DNA of 46,868 nucleotides. It comes from Palsa-459 sp035937595. GTDB taxonomy: Bacteria; Actinomycetota; Acidimicrobiia; Acidimicrobiales; RAAP-2. The notes beneath the pieces are model-generated. The model saw nothing but the letters and a program-made list of their open reading frames with translations. It did not search any database and was not told the origin of the DNA. Shown piece after piece: positions 13,235 to 21,417 of the stretch. The stretch lies in NCBI GenBank assembly GCA_035937595.1, contig DASZHS010000008.1, forward strand, positions 1 through 46,868, written 5' to 3'. Numbering within the stretch: the first letter of the stretch is position 1; every line of letters starts with the position of its first letter. Made by a program: the position numbers and the translations under genes.

Positions 13235-15528
13235 GGGTCCTGCACGTGGGTCTCGAGACGACCGCGCGGCGACCCGGCGGCCTTAACCGCTACCTCGAGT
13301 CGTTGCTCGCCGCGCAGCGGCGCGGCGGGCTCGACGCGACGGCCCTGGTCCTCGGCGACCCGGCCCGCGACGGGGCGAGCCCTGAGGGCGTCGTCGCCGT
13401 GGTGACCCCGGGTGGATCGTTGGCCTCCGGGGCTTGGGCGATCGATCGAGCGGCGCGTCGTCTCGCGCGCCCCGACGTGGCCGACCTGCACTTCGCCGGC
13501 ACGGCGTCGATCGTGGCCACGGTCGGCGCGCTGCGGGCGACACCCACGGTCGTGCACTTCCAGGGCCCCTGGGCCGACGAGTCCGTGCACGCCGGCGCGG
13601 GCAACGTGAACGCCGCGACGAAGCGCGTCGTCGAGCGAGCGGTCTACCGGCGCGCCGACCGCTGCATCGTGCTGACCTCGGCGTTCTCCGCGCTCCTGCA
13701 GGATCGCTACGGCGTGGCGCCCTGGGCGATCGACGTCGTCGCGCCCGGCGTCGATCTCGAGCGGTTCACACCCGGCAGCCGCGAGGCGGCGCGCGCGAGC
13801 GTCGGCGTCGGCGAGGGGCGCGTCGTGCTCGCCGTGCGACGCCTCGTCCCCCGGATGGGCCTCGAGGTCCTGCTCGAGGCCTGGGCCAAGCTCGGAGCAC
13901 CCGACGGGGACGTCCTGGCGGTCGTGGGGGACGGGCCGGCGGGTCCGCAGCTCGCGCGCCTCGCGGGGTCGCTCGGGATCGCCGACACGGTGCGCTTCTG
14001 TGGCCGGGTCGACGACGACGAGCTCGTCGGCTGGTACCGCGCGGCCGACCTCACCGTCGTGCCCACCGTCGCCCTCGAGGGGTTCGGGCTCGTGGTCCTC
14101 GAGTCGCTCGCGTGCGGCACGCCGGTCGTCGGCACCGACGCGGGAGGGCTCGCCGAGGCCCTCGCCGTCGCGGGCCAGGGTCCCGCCGTGCCGGCCGGCG
14201 ACCCGGCCGCGCTCGCCGAGGCGATCCGCCGCGCGCTGGCCGCGCCGCAGGACTTCGCCGCGCGTGCGGTGCGCCGCTCCGTCGCCGAGGAGCACGGCTG
14301 GGACACGGTCGCGGCCCGGCACGCCGCGATCTACTCGAGCGTCCTCGGCGGCCACGAGCGCCCGCGCGTCGTGGTGCTCGACCACACCGCGGTGCTCTCC
14401 GGTGGCGAGCTCGCGATCGCGCGAGCGATCGGCGGCGTGGGCGATCGCGCCCAGATCCACGTGATCCTGGGGGAGGAGGGCCCGCTGCGGACGCGGCTCG
14501 AGCACGCCGGCGCCACCGTCGAGGTGCTCCCGCTCGCCGCCTCGGTCCGCACGATGCACCGCGACGCGGTCGACGCCGGGCGGCTGAGCCCGTCGGGCGC
14601 GCTCGCCACGGCGCGCTACGTCGTCACCCTCGCCCGTCGCCTCCGGGCGCTGCGGCCCGACGTCGTGCACACGAACTCGCTCAAGGCCGCGCTCTACGGC
14701 GGCGTCGCGGCGAGGCTCGCGCGCGTCCCCTGCGTCTGGCACGTCCGCGATCGGCTCGCCCCGCCGTCGCTGCCGCCGCGCGCGGCCCGGCTCGCGCGGC
14801 TCGCGGCGCGGACCCTGCCGACGGTCATCGTCGCCAACAGCGTCTCGACCCTCGAGACCGTGGGCGTCGCGGGCGGCCACGTCCTCGCGAGCCCGCTCGA
14901 CCCGGCGATCCGACCCTCGACGCGGGCGCACGACCCCGCCGCTGCGACGCGCTTCGCCATCGTCGGGCGGCTGGCGCCGTGGAAGGGCCAGCACCTGGCG
15001 ATCGAGGCGTTCGCCGACGCCTTCGGCGACGGCGACGAGGTCCTGCACGTCCTCGGCGCGCCACTGTTCGGGGAGGGCGACGTCGCCGCCGCGCTGGCGG
15101 CGCTGGCCGAGCGGCGCGGCGTGGGCGAGCGGGTCGTCGTGCGCGGCTTCGTGGACGACGTGGCGGGCGAGCTCGCGGCCACCGACGTGCTCATCCACGC
15201 CTCGACGGAGCCGGAGCCGTTCGGCCAGGTCGTCATCGAGGCGATGGGCGCGGGGTGCGCCGTCGTCGTCGCGGACGCCGGCGGCCCGGCCGAGGTCGTG
15301 ACCGACGGCGTCGACGGCGTCCTGTACCCCATGGGCGATCGCGCGGCGCTCGCCGTCGCGCTGCGCCGGCTCGCCGGCGACGCCGAGCTGCGCGCCCGCC
15401 TCGGCGTGGCCGCAGCGCGCACCGCGGCGGCGTACACGCCCGACGCGCTGGCGCCCGGCCTGCTCGCGGTGTGGGCGGAGGCCCGCGGACGGCTCTCGCG
15501 CCGGGGCGTCAGCGATCGACGTGGCTAG
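13231..15528 (+). CDS. Fusion of two GT4 glycosyltransferase domains
   Basis: A 765-residue protein made of two complete GT-B units in tandem. Unit 1 (about 1-370) begins VRVLHVGLETTARRPGG, and has VAPGVDLERF and the EX7E motif LEGFGLVVLESLACG near residue 281. Unit 2 (about 377-750) begins RVVVLDHTAVLSGGE, and has VGRLAPWKGQHLAI and EPFGQVVIEAMGAG near residue 660. Both units keep the donor-site motif, so both may be active and add two successive sugars. There is no stop or frameshift between them. Translation starts at a GTG in a four-base overlap with the previous gene. The end overlaps the next GTG by eight bases. Single-domain GT4 proteins are normally 350-420 residues. Confidence 0.85.
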   Translation: MRVLHVGLETTARRPGGLNRYLESLLAAQRRGGLDATALVLGDPARDGASPEGVVAVVTPGGSLASGAWAIDRAARRLARPDVADLHFAGTASIVATVGALRATPTVVHFQGPWADESVHAGAGNVNAATKRVVERAVYRRADRCIVLTSAFSALLQDRYGVAPWAIDVVAPGVDLERFTPGSREAARASVGVGEGRVVLAVRRLVPRMGLEVLLEAWAKLGAPDGDVLAVVGDGPAGPQLARLAGSLGIADTVRFCGRVDDDELVGWYRAADLTVVPTVALEGFGLVVLESLACGTPVVGTDAGGLAEALAVAGQGPAVPAGDPAALAEAIRRALAAPQDFAARAVRRSVAEEHGWDTVAARHAAIYSSVLGGHERPRVVVLDHTAVLSGGELAIARAIGGVGDRAQIHVILGEEGPLRTRLEHAGATVEVLPLAASVRTMHRDAVDAGRLSPSGALATARYVVTLARRLRALRPDVVHTNSLKAALYGGVAARLARVPCVWHVRDRLAPPSLPPRAARLARLAARTLPTVIVANSVSTLETVGVAGGHVLASPLDPAIRPSTRAHDPAAATRFAIVGRLAPWKGQHLAIEAFADAFGDGDEVLHVLGAPLFGEGDVAAALAALAERRGVGERVVVRGFVDDVAGELAATDVLIHASTEPEPFGQVVIEAMGAGCAVVVADAGGPAEVVTDGVDGVLYPMGDRAALAVALRRLAGDAELRARLGVAAARTAAAYTPDALAPGLLAVWAEARGRLSRRGVSDRRG

Positions 15529-17257
15529 CGATCCTTCGTCCCCGGCGGTGAGCGTCGTCGTGCCGACGAAGGATCGGCCCGAGCTGCTCGCGCGCTGCGT
15601 CGCCCGCCTCCTCGTCGCGTGCGACGCGGCCGGGCGCCGCTGCGAGGTGGTCCTCGTCGACGACGGGTCCGCCACGCCCGTGCGCGACGTCGGCGACGCC
15701 CGGGTGCGCGTCGTGCGGACCGAGGGCGTCGGCCCGTCGCGGGCGCGGAACCGCGGCATCGAGGAGGCCCGCGGGGCGATCGTGGCGTTCACCGACGACG
15801 ACGTCGAGGTCGACGAGGGGTGGCTCGCGGCGGCCTGCGACGTCCTCGACGCGTCGCCGGACGTCGCGGGGGTGACCGGGAGGACCGACGCGCCGCGGTT
15901 CGACCCGCTCTACGAGCACGCGGTCTTCGACCACGACGGGGGCAGCTTCCTCACCTGCAACGTGGCCTACCGCGCGACCGCGCTGCGCGCGGTCGGCGGG
16001 TTCGACCGCCAGTTCCCGCACGCCGCGCACGAGGACCGCGACCTCGCCTGGCGCGTGCAGGCCGGCGTCGGCGAGGTCCGCTACGTGGCGGCCATGCGCG
16101 TCGTGCACCCCGGTCGGCGCTTCGCCGTCCGGCAGTGGGACCGACGGGGGTGGCTCGTCGTCGACGACTGGCTCTTGCTGCGACGGTTCCCCGCCGCCAG
16201 GGTGTCGCGCCTCCCCGTGCGCGTCGCCCCGCTCGCCTCCATGGCGCGGCGCTGGGTGGCGACGGCCCGCGGCGAGGACGGCGTCGGAGGGTCGCCCCGC
16301 CGCGCGGCGCGGTGGGGACGCCTCGCTGCCGGCCAGCTCGCCGTCGGCGCGTGGGTCACCGCGACCCAGTGGCGCCACCACCGCGACCGCCCCGTCGAGC
16401 CGACGCCGGGGCTCGAGCGGCCGGGGCTGCGCCTCGCCTACGTGGGCCCCGTGCCCTCGCCCGTCGCCGACGGCGCGCCGGGGGTGGCGGGCCTGCTCCT
16501 CGTCGAGCTCGCCCGGCGCGGCGCCAGCATCGACTGCTACGTCGCCACCTCGCGCGAGACCGGGTCCGCCGACGCGCTCACCGCGGTCCCCGGCATCGAG
16601 CTCGTCGCGGCGACGTCGCGCTTCGGGTTCGAGCGGTGGTACTCGCGGCACCGGCTCACGAAGATGGCCTCGCACCAGCTGAGCGCCGCGCTCGCGCGGC
16701 GGCGGCTCGCCGCGACGTTGGCCGCGCGGCACCACGCCGTGCCCTACGACGTCATCTACCAGTTCTCGAACCTCGAGTCCTTCGGCGTCCCCTCGCCCGG
16801 CCGGGGGAGGCCGCCCGTGGTCGTCCACCCCTCCGTGCACGCCGCGGGCGAGCTGCGCTGGATGCGCGAGGAGCGCGTGCTCGCCGCGGGGCTGGAAGGC
16901 GTCTGGCAGCCGGCCGCCGTCCGGGCCTGGCTCGTCCTGCGCGCCCTTCGCCAGCGGCGCGACGCGCGCCGCGCGGACCGCGTCCTCGCCATCTCGGCCG
17001 CGTTCCGCCGCGACCTCGTCGCCGACTACGGGCTCGACCCCGACCGCGTCGCGGTCGTCCCGAACTGCATCGACCTCGAGCGTTTCGCCGCGGCGGCGCG
17101 CCCCGCCGACGTGCCGGCGCGGATCGTGAGCGTCGGGCGCCTCACCGTGCGCAAGGGCCTGGAGGACGTGATCGCGCTCTCGTCCTCGCTGCGGGACCTC
17201 GCCGGGCGCGCCGAGCTCGACGTCGTGGGCGCGCCGTCGCTGTGGAGCGACTACTAA
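15521..17257 (+). CDS. GT2 + GT4 fused glycosyltransferase, truncated by an in-frame TAA
   Basis: The 578-residue product starts at GTG 15521. Residues 1-240 are a GT-A (GT2) domain: VSVVVPTKDRP, VVLVDDGS, the metal-binding FTDDDVEVD and the catalytic-base region HEDRDLAWRVQ. From about residue 300 a GT-B (GT4) domain begins (RLAYVGPVPSP) and reaches VGRLTVRKGLEDVI and LDVVGAPSLW before TAA at 17255-17257. The same frame then continues open to 17662 and supplies the missing GT4 end, including YEPFGLTVAEALACG. The EX7E donor motif is therefore lost. The GT2 domain should still work; the GT4 domain probably does not unless the stop is read through or is a sequencing error. Confidence 0.8.
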   Translation: MASDPSSPAVSVVVPTKDRPELLARCVARLLVACDAAGRRCEVVLVDDGSATPVRDVGDARVRVVRTEGVGPSRARNRGIEEARGAIVAFTDDDVEVDEGWLAAACDVLDASPDVAGVTGRTDAPRFDPLYEHAVFDHDGGSFLTCNVAYRATALRAVGGFDRQFPHAAHEDRDLAWRVQAGVGEVRYVAAMRVVHPGRRFAVRQWDRRGWLVVDDWLLLRRFPAARVSRLPVRVAPLASMARRWVATARGEDGVGGSPRRAARWGRLAAGQLAVGAWVTATQWRHHRDRPVEPTPGLERPGLRLAYVGPVPSPVADGAPGVAGLLLVELARRGASIDCYVATSRETGSADALTAVPGIELVAATSRFGFERWYSRHRLTKMASHQLSAALARRRLAATLAARHHAVPYDVIYQFSNLESFGVPSPGRGRPPVVVHPSVHAAGELRWMREERVLAAGLEGVWQPAAVRAWLVLRALRQRRDARRADRVLAISAAFRRDLVADYGLDPDRVAVVPNCIDLERFAAAARPADVPARIVSVGRLTVRKGLEDVIALSSSLRDLAGRAELDVVGAPSLWSDY

Positions 17258-17662
17258 GGGCTCCTGGCGGAGCTCGACCCGGCCGTCGGCCGCGCGCTCG
17301 GCCGCCTCGACCGCGACGAGGTCGCGACGCTCCTCGCCGGCGCGCGGTGCCTGCTGCAGCTCTCGCGCTACGAGCCGTTCGGGCTGACCGTCGCCGAGGC
17401 GCTCGCCTGCGGCGTGCCGGTCGTCGTCACCCCGGCCGTCGGGGCGGCCGAGTCGCTCCCCGCCGACGTCGCCCGCGTCGTCGAGGTCGGCGACGTGGCC
17501 GCGGCGGACGCCGCCGTGCGCGCGCTGCTCGCCCTCGAGGACGACGAGCGCGCGCTCCTCGCCGCGCGGTGCCGCACCGAGGCGGCCCGGTTCGCCCCCG
17601 AGGTCGTGGCGAGCGCCCTCGAGGCCGAGCTGCGCGCCGTCGCTCAGGCGAAGGTCTCGTAG
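17258..17662 (+). pseudogene. In-frame remnant: C-terminal GT4 half cut off by the TAA at 17255
   Basis: Directly after the TAA the same frame encodes 134 residues with the expected end of a GT4 donor domain: GLLAELDP, LDRDEVATLLAGARCLLQLS, the EX7E motif YEPFGLTVAEALACGVPVVVTPAVG and a final helical region. Base composition and codon use look like the upstream part, so the break seems recent. Replacing TAA by a Tyr codon (TAC or TAT) would restore one protein of 713 residues from 15521 to 17662. The 3' end overlaps the convergent GT2 gene by 19 bases. Confidence 0.8.
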
Positions 17663-18573
17663 GTCACGCCGCGGCCGCGCACGAGCGCCCAGCCGCCCGC
17701 GAGCGAGCCGCGCACGGACGGTCCGAGCCGCCGCGCGGTCGCGCGGTCGCCGCGGAGCACGGCGAGGAGCGCGCGGCCGAGCCCGGGCGCGCCGCGGTCG
17801 CCGACGAGCGTCGCGTAGGCGACGCGCGCGAGCCCCCGGAACCCGCCGACGGCGACCACCAGGTTGTAGGACGCGTCGCTGATCGCCGCGGGGCTCGGGG
17901 CGCTGCGCTGGTCGCCGCCGCGCCGAGGGGCGGGGTGGTGCTCGACGGTGATGGCGGGGTCGTAGACGAGCCGGTACCCCTGCGAGCGCGCGTAGCGGCC
18001 GACGGCGATCTCGTAGTGCGCCTCGGCGCCGGCGCCGCGCAGCCCGTGGGGCAGCCCGAGGGCGCGACGCCGGTAGGCGGCGTTCACCCCCTTGAGGAAC
18101 GCGACGTCCCGGGCGCCCCCCGCGCCGAGGTGGTGCCGCCCGACGTGGCGCCCGTACCAGGTGACGCGGCCGACGCCGCTCGTGTGCGACTGGGCGGCGG
18201 TCGCGGTGCCGTTGACGACGATGGCGTCGCGGCCGCCCGCCCCGCCGACGCGCGCGTCGCCGTCGAGCGCGGCGTCGAGGCGCTCGAGCCAGTCCGGCGG
18301 TGCGACCGCGTCGTCGTCGGTGAAGCAGACGACGTCGGCCGACGAGGCCCGCGCCCCGGCGGCCATGGCCGCGAGCACGCCTTTGTCCTCGAGCTCGAGC
18401 ACCGTGCAGCGCGTCTCGCTGGCCTTGGCGACGGACGCCGACACCGGGTCGTCGGTGCGGGTCGCGACCACGATCTCGTCGAACGGGCGCCGCTGCGCGC
18501 CCAGGGCGTCGAGGCAGCGCGTGAGGTCGTCGGGCCGCCCGAAGGTCGGCACCACGATCGCGTAGCGCGTCAC
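17644..18573 (-). CDS. GT2-family glycosyltransferase (rhamnosyltransferase-like)
   Basis: A 309-residue GT-A enzyme. Visible elements are the N-terminal strand YAIVVPTFGRPDDL, the metal-binding CFTDDDAVAPPDWL, the acceptor-side segment FLKGVNAAYRRRAL, and a C-terminal EIAVGRYARSQGYRLVYDP stretch. It would use a nucleotide-sugar donor on a lipid-linked acceptor in the cytoplasm; the sugar is unknown. The start is a GTG whose last bases overlap the flippase stop (GTGA, four bases), so it is translated after the flippase from one transcript. The second half is helical and basic, suggesting peripheral membrane association. Confidence 0.83.
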   Translation of the reverse strand: MTRYAIVVPTFGRPDDLTRCLDALGAQRRPFDEIVVATRTDDPVSASVAKASETRCTVLELEDKGVLAAMAAGARASSADVVCFTDDDAVAPPDWLERLDAALDGDARVGGAGGRDAIVVNGTATAAQSHTSGVGRVTWYGRHVGRHHLGAGGARDVAFLKGVNAAYRRRALGLPHGLRGAGAEAHYEIAVGRYARSQGYRLVYDPAITVEHHPAPRRGGDQRSAPSPAAISDASYNLVVAVGGFRGLARVAYATLVGDRGAPGLGRALLAVLRGDRATARRLGPSVRGSLAGGWALVRGRGVTYETFA

Positions 18574-20279
18574 GCGGGTACGCCCACGAGGCGCCGCGTG
18601 ACGCGGCTCGCCGCCAGCCTCGCGAGCGGTGCCGGGAGGATCTGCTCGAACCACCGCAGGTCGTCGTCGCCGAAGTAGCGCGTCGCGCGGATCACCGCGG
18701 CGAACGCGGTGGTGTAGAGGGCGCCGAGCACGAGGAACGCCACGAGGGCGGGGCCGCGCTGGTGGACCACGGCGTCGGGCATCCCGAGGAGCGCGAGGCG
18801 CGCGACGCCGGCGCCCACCCCGACGGCGAGGACGAGCCGGCCCATCCAGCCGAACAGCAGCTCTCTCGCGGTGCCGTCGACGAGCCGGTGGAAGCGCACG
18901 AGCAGGTAGCCCGTCGCCACCCCCTTGGCGACGACGGTCGCGAGCATGACGCCGAACATACCGAGCGGCGCGACCAGCACGATCGTGAGCACCAGGTTGA
19001 TCGCGAAGGCCGCCGCCTGGGCGCGCACCCCGATGCCGACCTTGCCCATCGCCATGATCACCGCGGCCGCCGCGGGACGGGGGAGCCCGAGCATGAGGGC
19101 CGCGACGGCGAGGCAGGTCGCGCCGTCGGTGACCGCGATCCCGCCCTGGTAGTGGCCGAGCCAGGCGGCGAGGAAGACGGGGGCGGTCCCCAAGAAGAGC
19201 CCGCCGATGAGGCAGCCCAAGAGGACCGAGAGCCGGTTCGCCCGCGTGTACATGCGGCGCATCGATGAGAGCCCCTCGCGGGCGGCGTGCGCGGCCGAGA
19301 GCGCGGCGAGCGCGGAGGTCTGCGCGATGCCGGAGAAGTAGGTGGTCATCCCGGCGGGCTTCTGGGCGATCGTGAAGGTGCCGTTGCGCCGCACGGAGAC
19401 GAACGTCGAGATGACGAAGGCGTCGGTCTCGTAGGTGAGCAGCTCGAGGACGCCGCCCAGCTGCAGCCAGCCGCCGAAGCGGGTCGCCTCGCGCACCATC
19501 GCGCCGTGCAGGCGCAGCGGGTTGCCGTAGGGGGCGCCCGCGCGTCGCCACACGAACCCGAGAGTGACGACGAAGGTGACGAGGAGCTGGACCGAGGACG
19601 CGACGACGAGCGCGCTCAGCCGGCTCCCGGTGAGCAGCATGGACAGCAGGACCACGGCGTAGAGGAGCCGGGTGAACCCGTCGATGACGGTGACCAGCCA
19701 CTGGTCGCCGATGGCCGTGAGCCTGGACGACATGATCGCGGTCACGCAGCCGGCGACCGTGTAGGCGTAGCCCCACTCGAAGAACTCGATGGCCACGTGG
19801 TCGAGCCCGTGGTGCAGCCCGAGGTGGGGGATCCACGCGGGGACCGCCCAGAGCAGGAGCGGCAGGCCGAGGACCCCGAGCCCGAGCCACAGCAGCGAGG
19901 CGAGCGAGCACAGCCGCGCGCCGAGCGCGCGGTTCCCCTCGAGGTGCGCCCGCGCGCCGTACCGCGTGATGAGGTCGCCGAAGCCCGGGTCGACGACGGT
20001 GATGTAGCCGACGGCCGTCATGATGAGCCCCCACAGGCCGAACTCGACGAGCCCGATGTGCGTGAGCACGATCGGTGTCGTGACGAAGCCGATCGCCGTG
20101 AAGAGGACCTGCCCGGCGAGCAGGGTCATGGAGTTCATCGCGACGCGTCGCCCGCGGAACTCCGTGCCACGCTGGGCGAGCGGAGCGGCGTCAGCGACGT
20201 GTTCGTCGGACACGTCCTTAGTGTTCCAGACGCCGCGTGGCACGACGGCGGAGGGCTCGGGCGCACCTCGCGTGCGCAT
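18570..20279 (-). CDS. Wzx-like polysaccharide flippase (MOP superfamily)
   Basis: A polytopic protein with 12-14 predicted helices, starting from TLLAGQVLFTAIGFVTTPIV, and the loop pattern of Wzx/RfbX lipid-linked oligosaccharide flippases. It would move the undecaprenyl-diphosphate repeat unit to the outer face of the membrane for polymerisation. The start is uncertain. I chose ATG 20279 (569 residues), about 26 bases after a TATCGT -10 box at 20311-20306. GTG 20213 (547 residues) and ATG 20138 (522 residues, directly before helix 1) are alternatives; ATG 20318 is unlikely because it lies upstream of that box. The gene is followed with a four-base overlap by a GT2 gene. Confidence 0.82.
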   Translation of the reverse strand: MRTRGAPEPSAVVPRGVWNTKDVSDEHVADAAPLAQRGTEFRGRRVAMNSMTLLAGQVLFTAIGFVTTPIVLTHIGLVEFGLWGLIMTAVGYITVVDPGFGDLITRYGARAHLEGNRALGARLCSLASLLWLGLGVLGLPLLLWAVPAWIPHLGLHHGLDHVAIEFFEWGYAYTVAGCVTAIMSSRLTAIGDQWLVTVIDGFTRLLYAVVLLSMLLTGSRLSALVVASSVQLLVTFVVTLGFVWRRAGAPYGNPLRLHGAMVREATRFGGWLQLGGVLELLTYETDAFVISTFVSVRRNGTFTIAQKPAGMTTYFSGIAQTSALAALSAAHAAREGLSSMRRMYTRANRLSVLLGCLIGGLFLGTAPVFLAAWLGHYQGGIAVTDGATCLAVAALMLGLPRPAAAAVIMAMGKVGIGVRAQAAAFAINLVLTIVLVAPLGMFGVMLATVVAKGVATGYLLVRFHRLVDGTARELLFGWMGRLVLAVGVGAGVARLALLGMPDAVVHQRGPALVAFLVLGALYTTAFAAVIRATRYFGDDDLRWFEQILPAPLARLAASRVTRRLVGVPA

Positions 20280-20305
20280 CCGGTCGCGCGCCGAGGCGGC
20301 CTGCG

Positions 20306-20311
20306 ACGATA
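20306..20311 (-). promoter_or_regulatory. -10 box TATCGT of the flippase gene
   Basis: TATCGT on the minus strand fits TANNNT and would start transcription near 20299. On the plus strand the same bases read ACGAT just before the ATG at 20317, so the divergent promoters of the flippase and GT4 genes overlap here. Confidence 0.35.
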
Positions 20312-20316
20312 CGGGC

Positions 20317-21417
20317 ATGGTCGCGAAACCTCGGAGCGTCGTCGTCGTGAGCCACGCCGGCGTCCTCGCGACGAACCGTGGCGTCTACGAAGCGCTCGCC
20401 GGCGGTGGCACCGACGTCGAGCTTGTCGTGCCCGCGCGGTGGCGCAACGAGTACCGTCCCGGCGGGTTTGTCGCCGACCCACCCGGGGCGCTCGACGGCC
20501 ACCTGCACCCGACCCGGGTCCTCGCCGTGGGCCGTCCGCAGCGCCACGGCTACCTCGCGCGCACCGGGGCGGTGCTGCGCCGTCTCGGCGCCGAGGTGCT
20601 CCTCGTCGAAGAGGAGCCCTTCTCGGTGGCCGCCCGGCAGTGGAGCCGCGCCGCGAGGCGCGCCTCGGTGCCCTACGGCGTCCAGGTCGCAGAGACGCTC
20701 GACCTCGACCTGCCCGCCCCCGTCGCGCGCTGGCGCCACGGCGTGCTCGCCCACGCCGCGTTCGTGCTCGCCCGGTCCCCCGGCGCGGCCGAGCTCGCGC
20801 GACGCTGGGGGGCGCGCATCGAGCCCGACGTCGTCCCCCACGACGTGGCCGACGTCGACGAGGTCGCGGCGCCGACGGGTCCGTTCACGGTCGCCTACGT
20901 GGGACGCCTCGTCGCCGAGAAGGGGCTGGATGACCTGCTGGCCGCGGTCGCCTCGCTCGACGACGTGCACCTCCTGGTCGCGGGCGCGGGGCCCCTCGAG
21001 GGCGACGTCCGCCGCGCCGGGGCGCTCGTGGAGCTGCTGGGTGCGGTCGACCACGATCGCGTGGGCGACGTGTACGCGCGGGCCCACGTCACCTGCGTCC
21101 CCAGTCGCGCGACGCGCGGCTGGGTCGAGCAGTTCGGACGGGTCGTGGTCGAGTCGCTCGTCCGCGGCGTCCCCGTCGTCGCAAGCGCCACGGGGGAGCT
21201 GCCGTGGGTGCTGTCGGTCACGGGCGGCGGCGTGCTCGTCGCCGAGCGGGACCCGGCCGCCCTCGCGGCCGCGCTCGCCGCCCTGCGCGACGACCCGTCG
21301 GGCGCCCGCGCCCTCGGCCGCGCCGGGCGCGAGGGCGTGCGCGGGTCGTTCACGACGCCCGTCGTGGCCGGTGCCCTCCGCGCCGTGCTCGATCGGGTCA
21401 GGTCGAGGTCGCGCTGA
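20317..21417 (+). CDS. GT4-family glycosyltransferase
   Basis: A 366-residue GT-B enzyme. N-terminal SVVVVSHAGVLATNRGVYEALA is an acceptor-domain start. The donor half has VAYVGRLVAEKGLDDLLAA, HLLVAGAGPLEGDV and the EX7E motif EQFGRVVVESLVRGVPVV. All expected GT4 elements are present. The ATG start shares the CATG tetramer with a possible minus-strand ATG and has GACGAT six bases upstream, suggesting a leaderless transcript. The gene stands alone between two minus-strand units, and its 3' end overlaps the convergent GT4 gene by 20 bases. Donor and acceptor are unknown. Confidence 0.83.
   Translation: MVAKPRSVVVVSHAGVLATNRGVYEALAGGGTDVELVVPARWRNEYRPGGFVADPPGALDGHLHPTRVLAVGRPQRHGYLARTGAVLRRLGAEVLLVEEEPFSVAARQWSRAARRASVPYGVQVAETLDLDLPAPVARWRHGVLAHAAFVLARSPGAAELARRWGARIEPDVVPHDVADVDEVAAPTGPFTVAYVGRLVAEKGLDDLLAAVASLDDVHLLVAGAGPLEGDVRRAGALVELLGAVDHDRVGDVYARAHVTCVPSRATRGWVEQFGRVVVESLVRGVPVVASATGELPWVLSVTGGGVLVAERDPAALAAALAALRDDPSGARALGRAGREGVRGSFTTPVVAGALRAVLDRVRSRSR

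Noticed and set aside
20316..20319. Opposite-strand ATG starts sharing CATG, which would start the flippase at 20318 and the GT4 gene at 20317.
   Set aside because: Two divergent genes cannot both use this point with upstream signals. The minus-strand TATCGT box lies downstream of ATG 20318, so a later flippase start is more likely.
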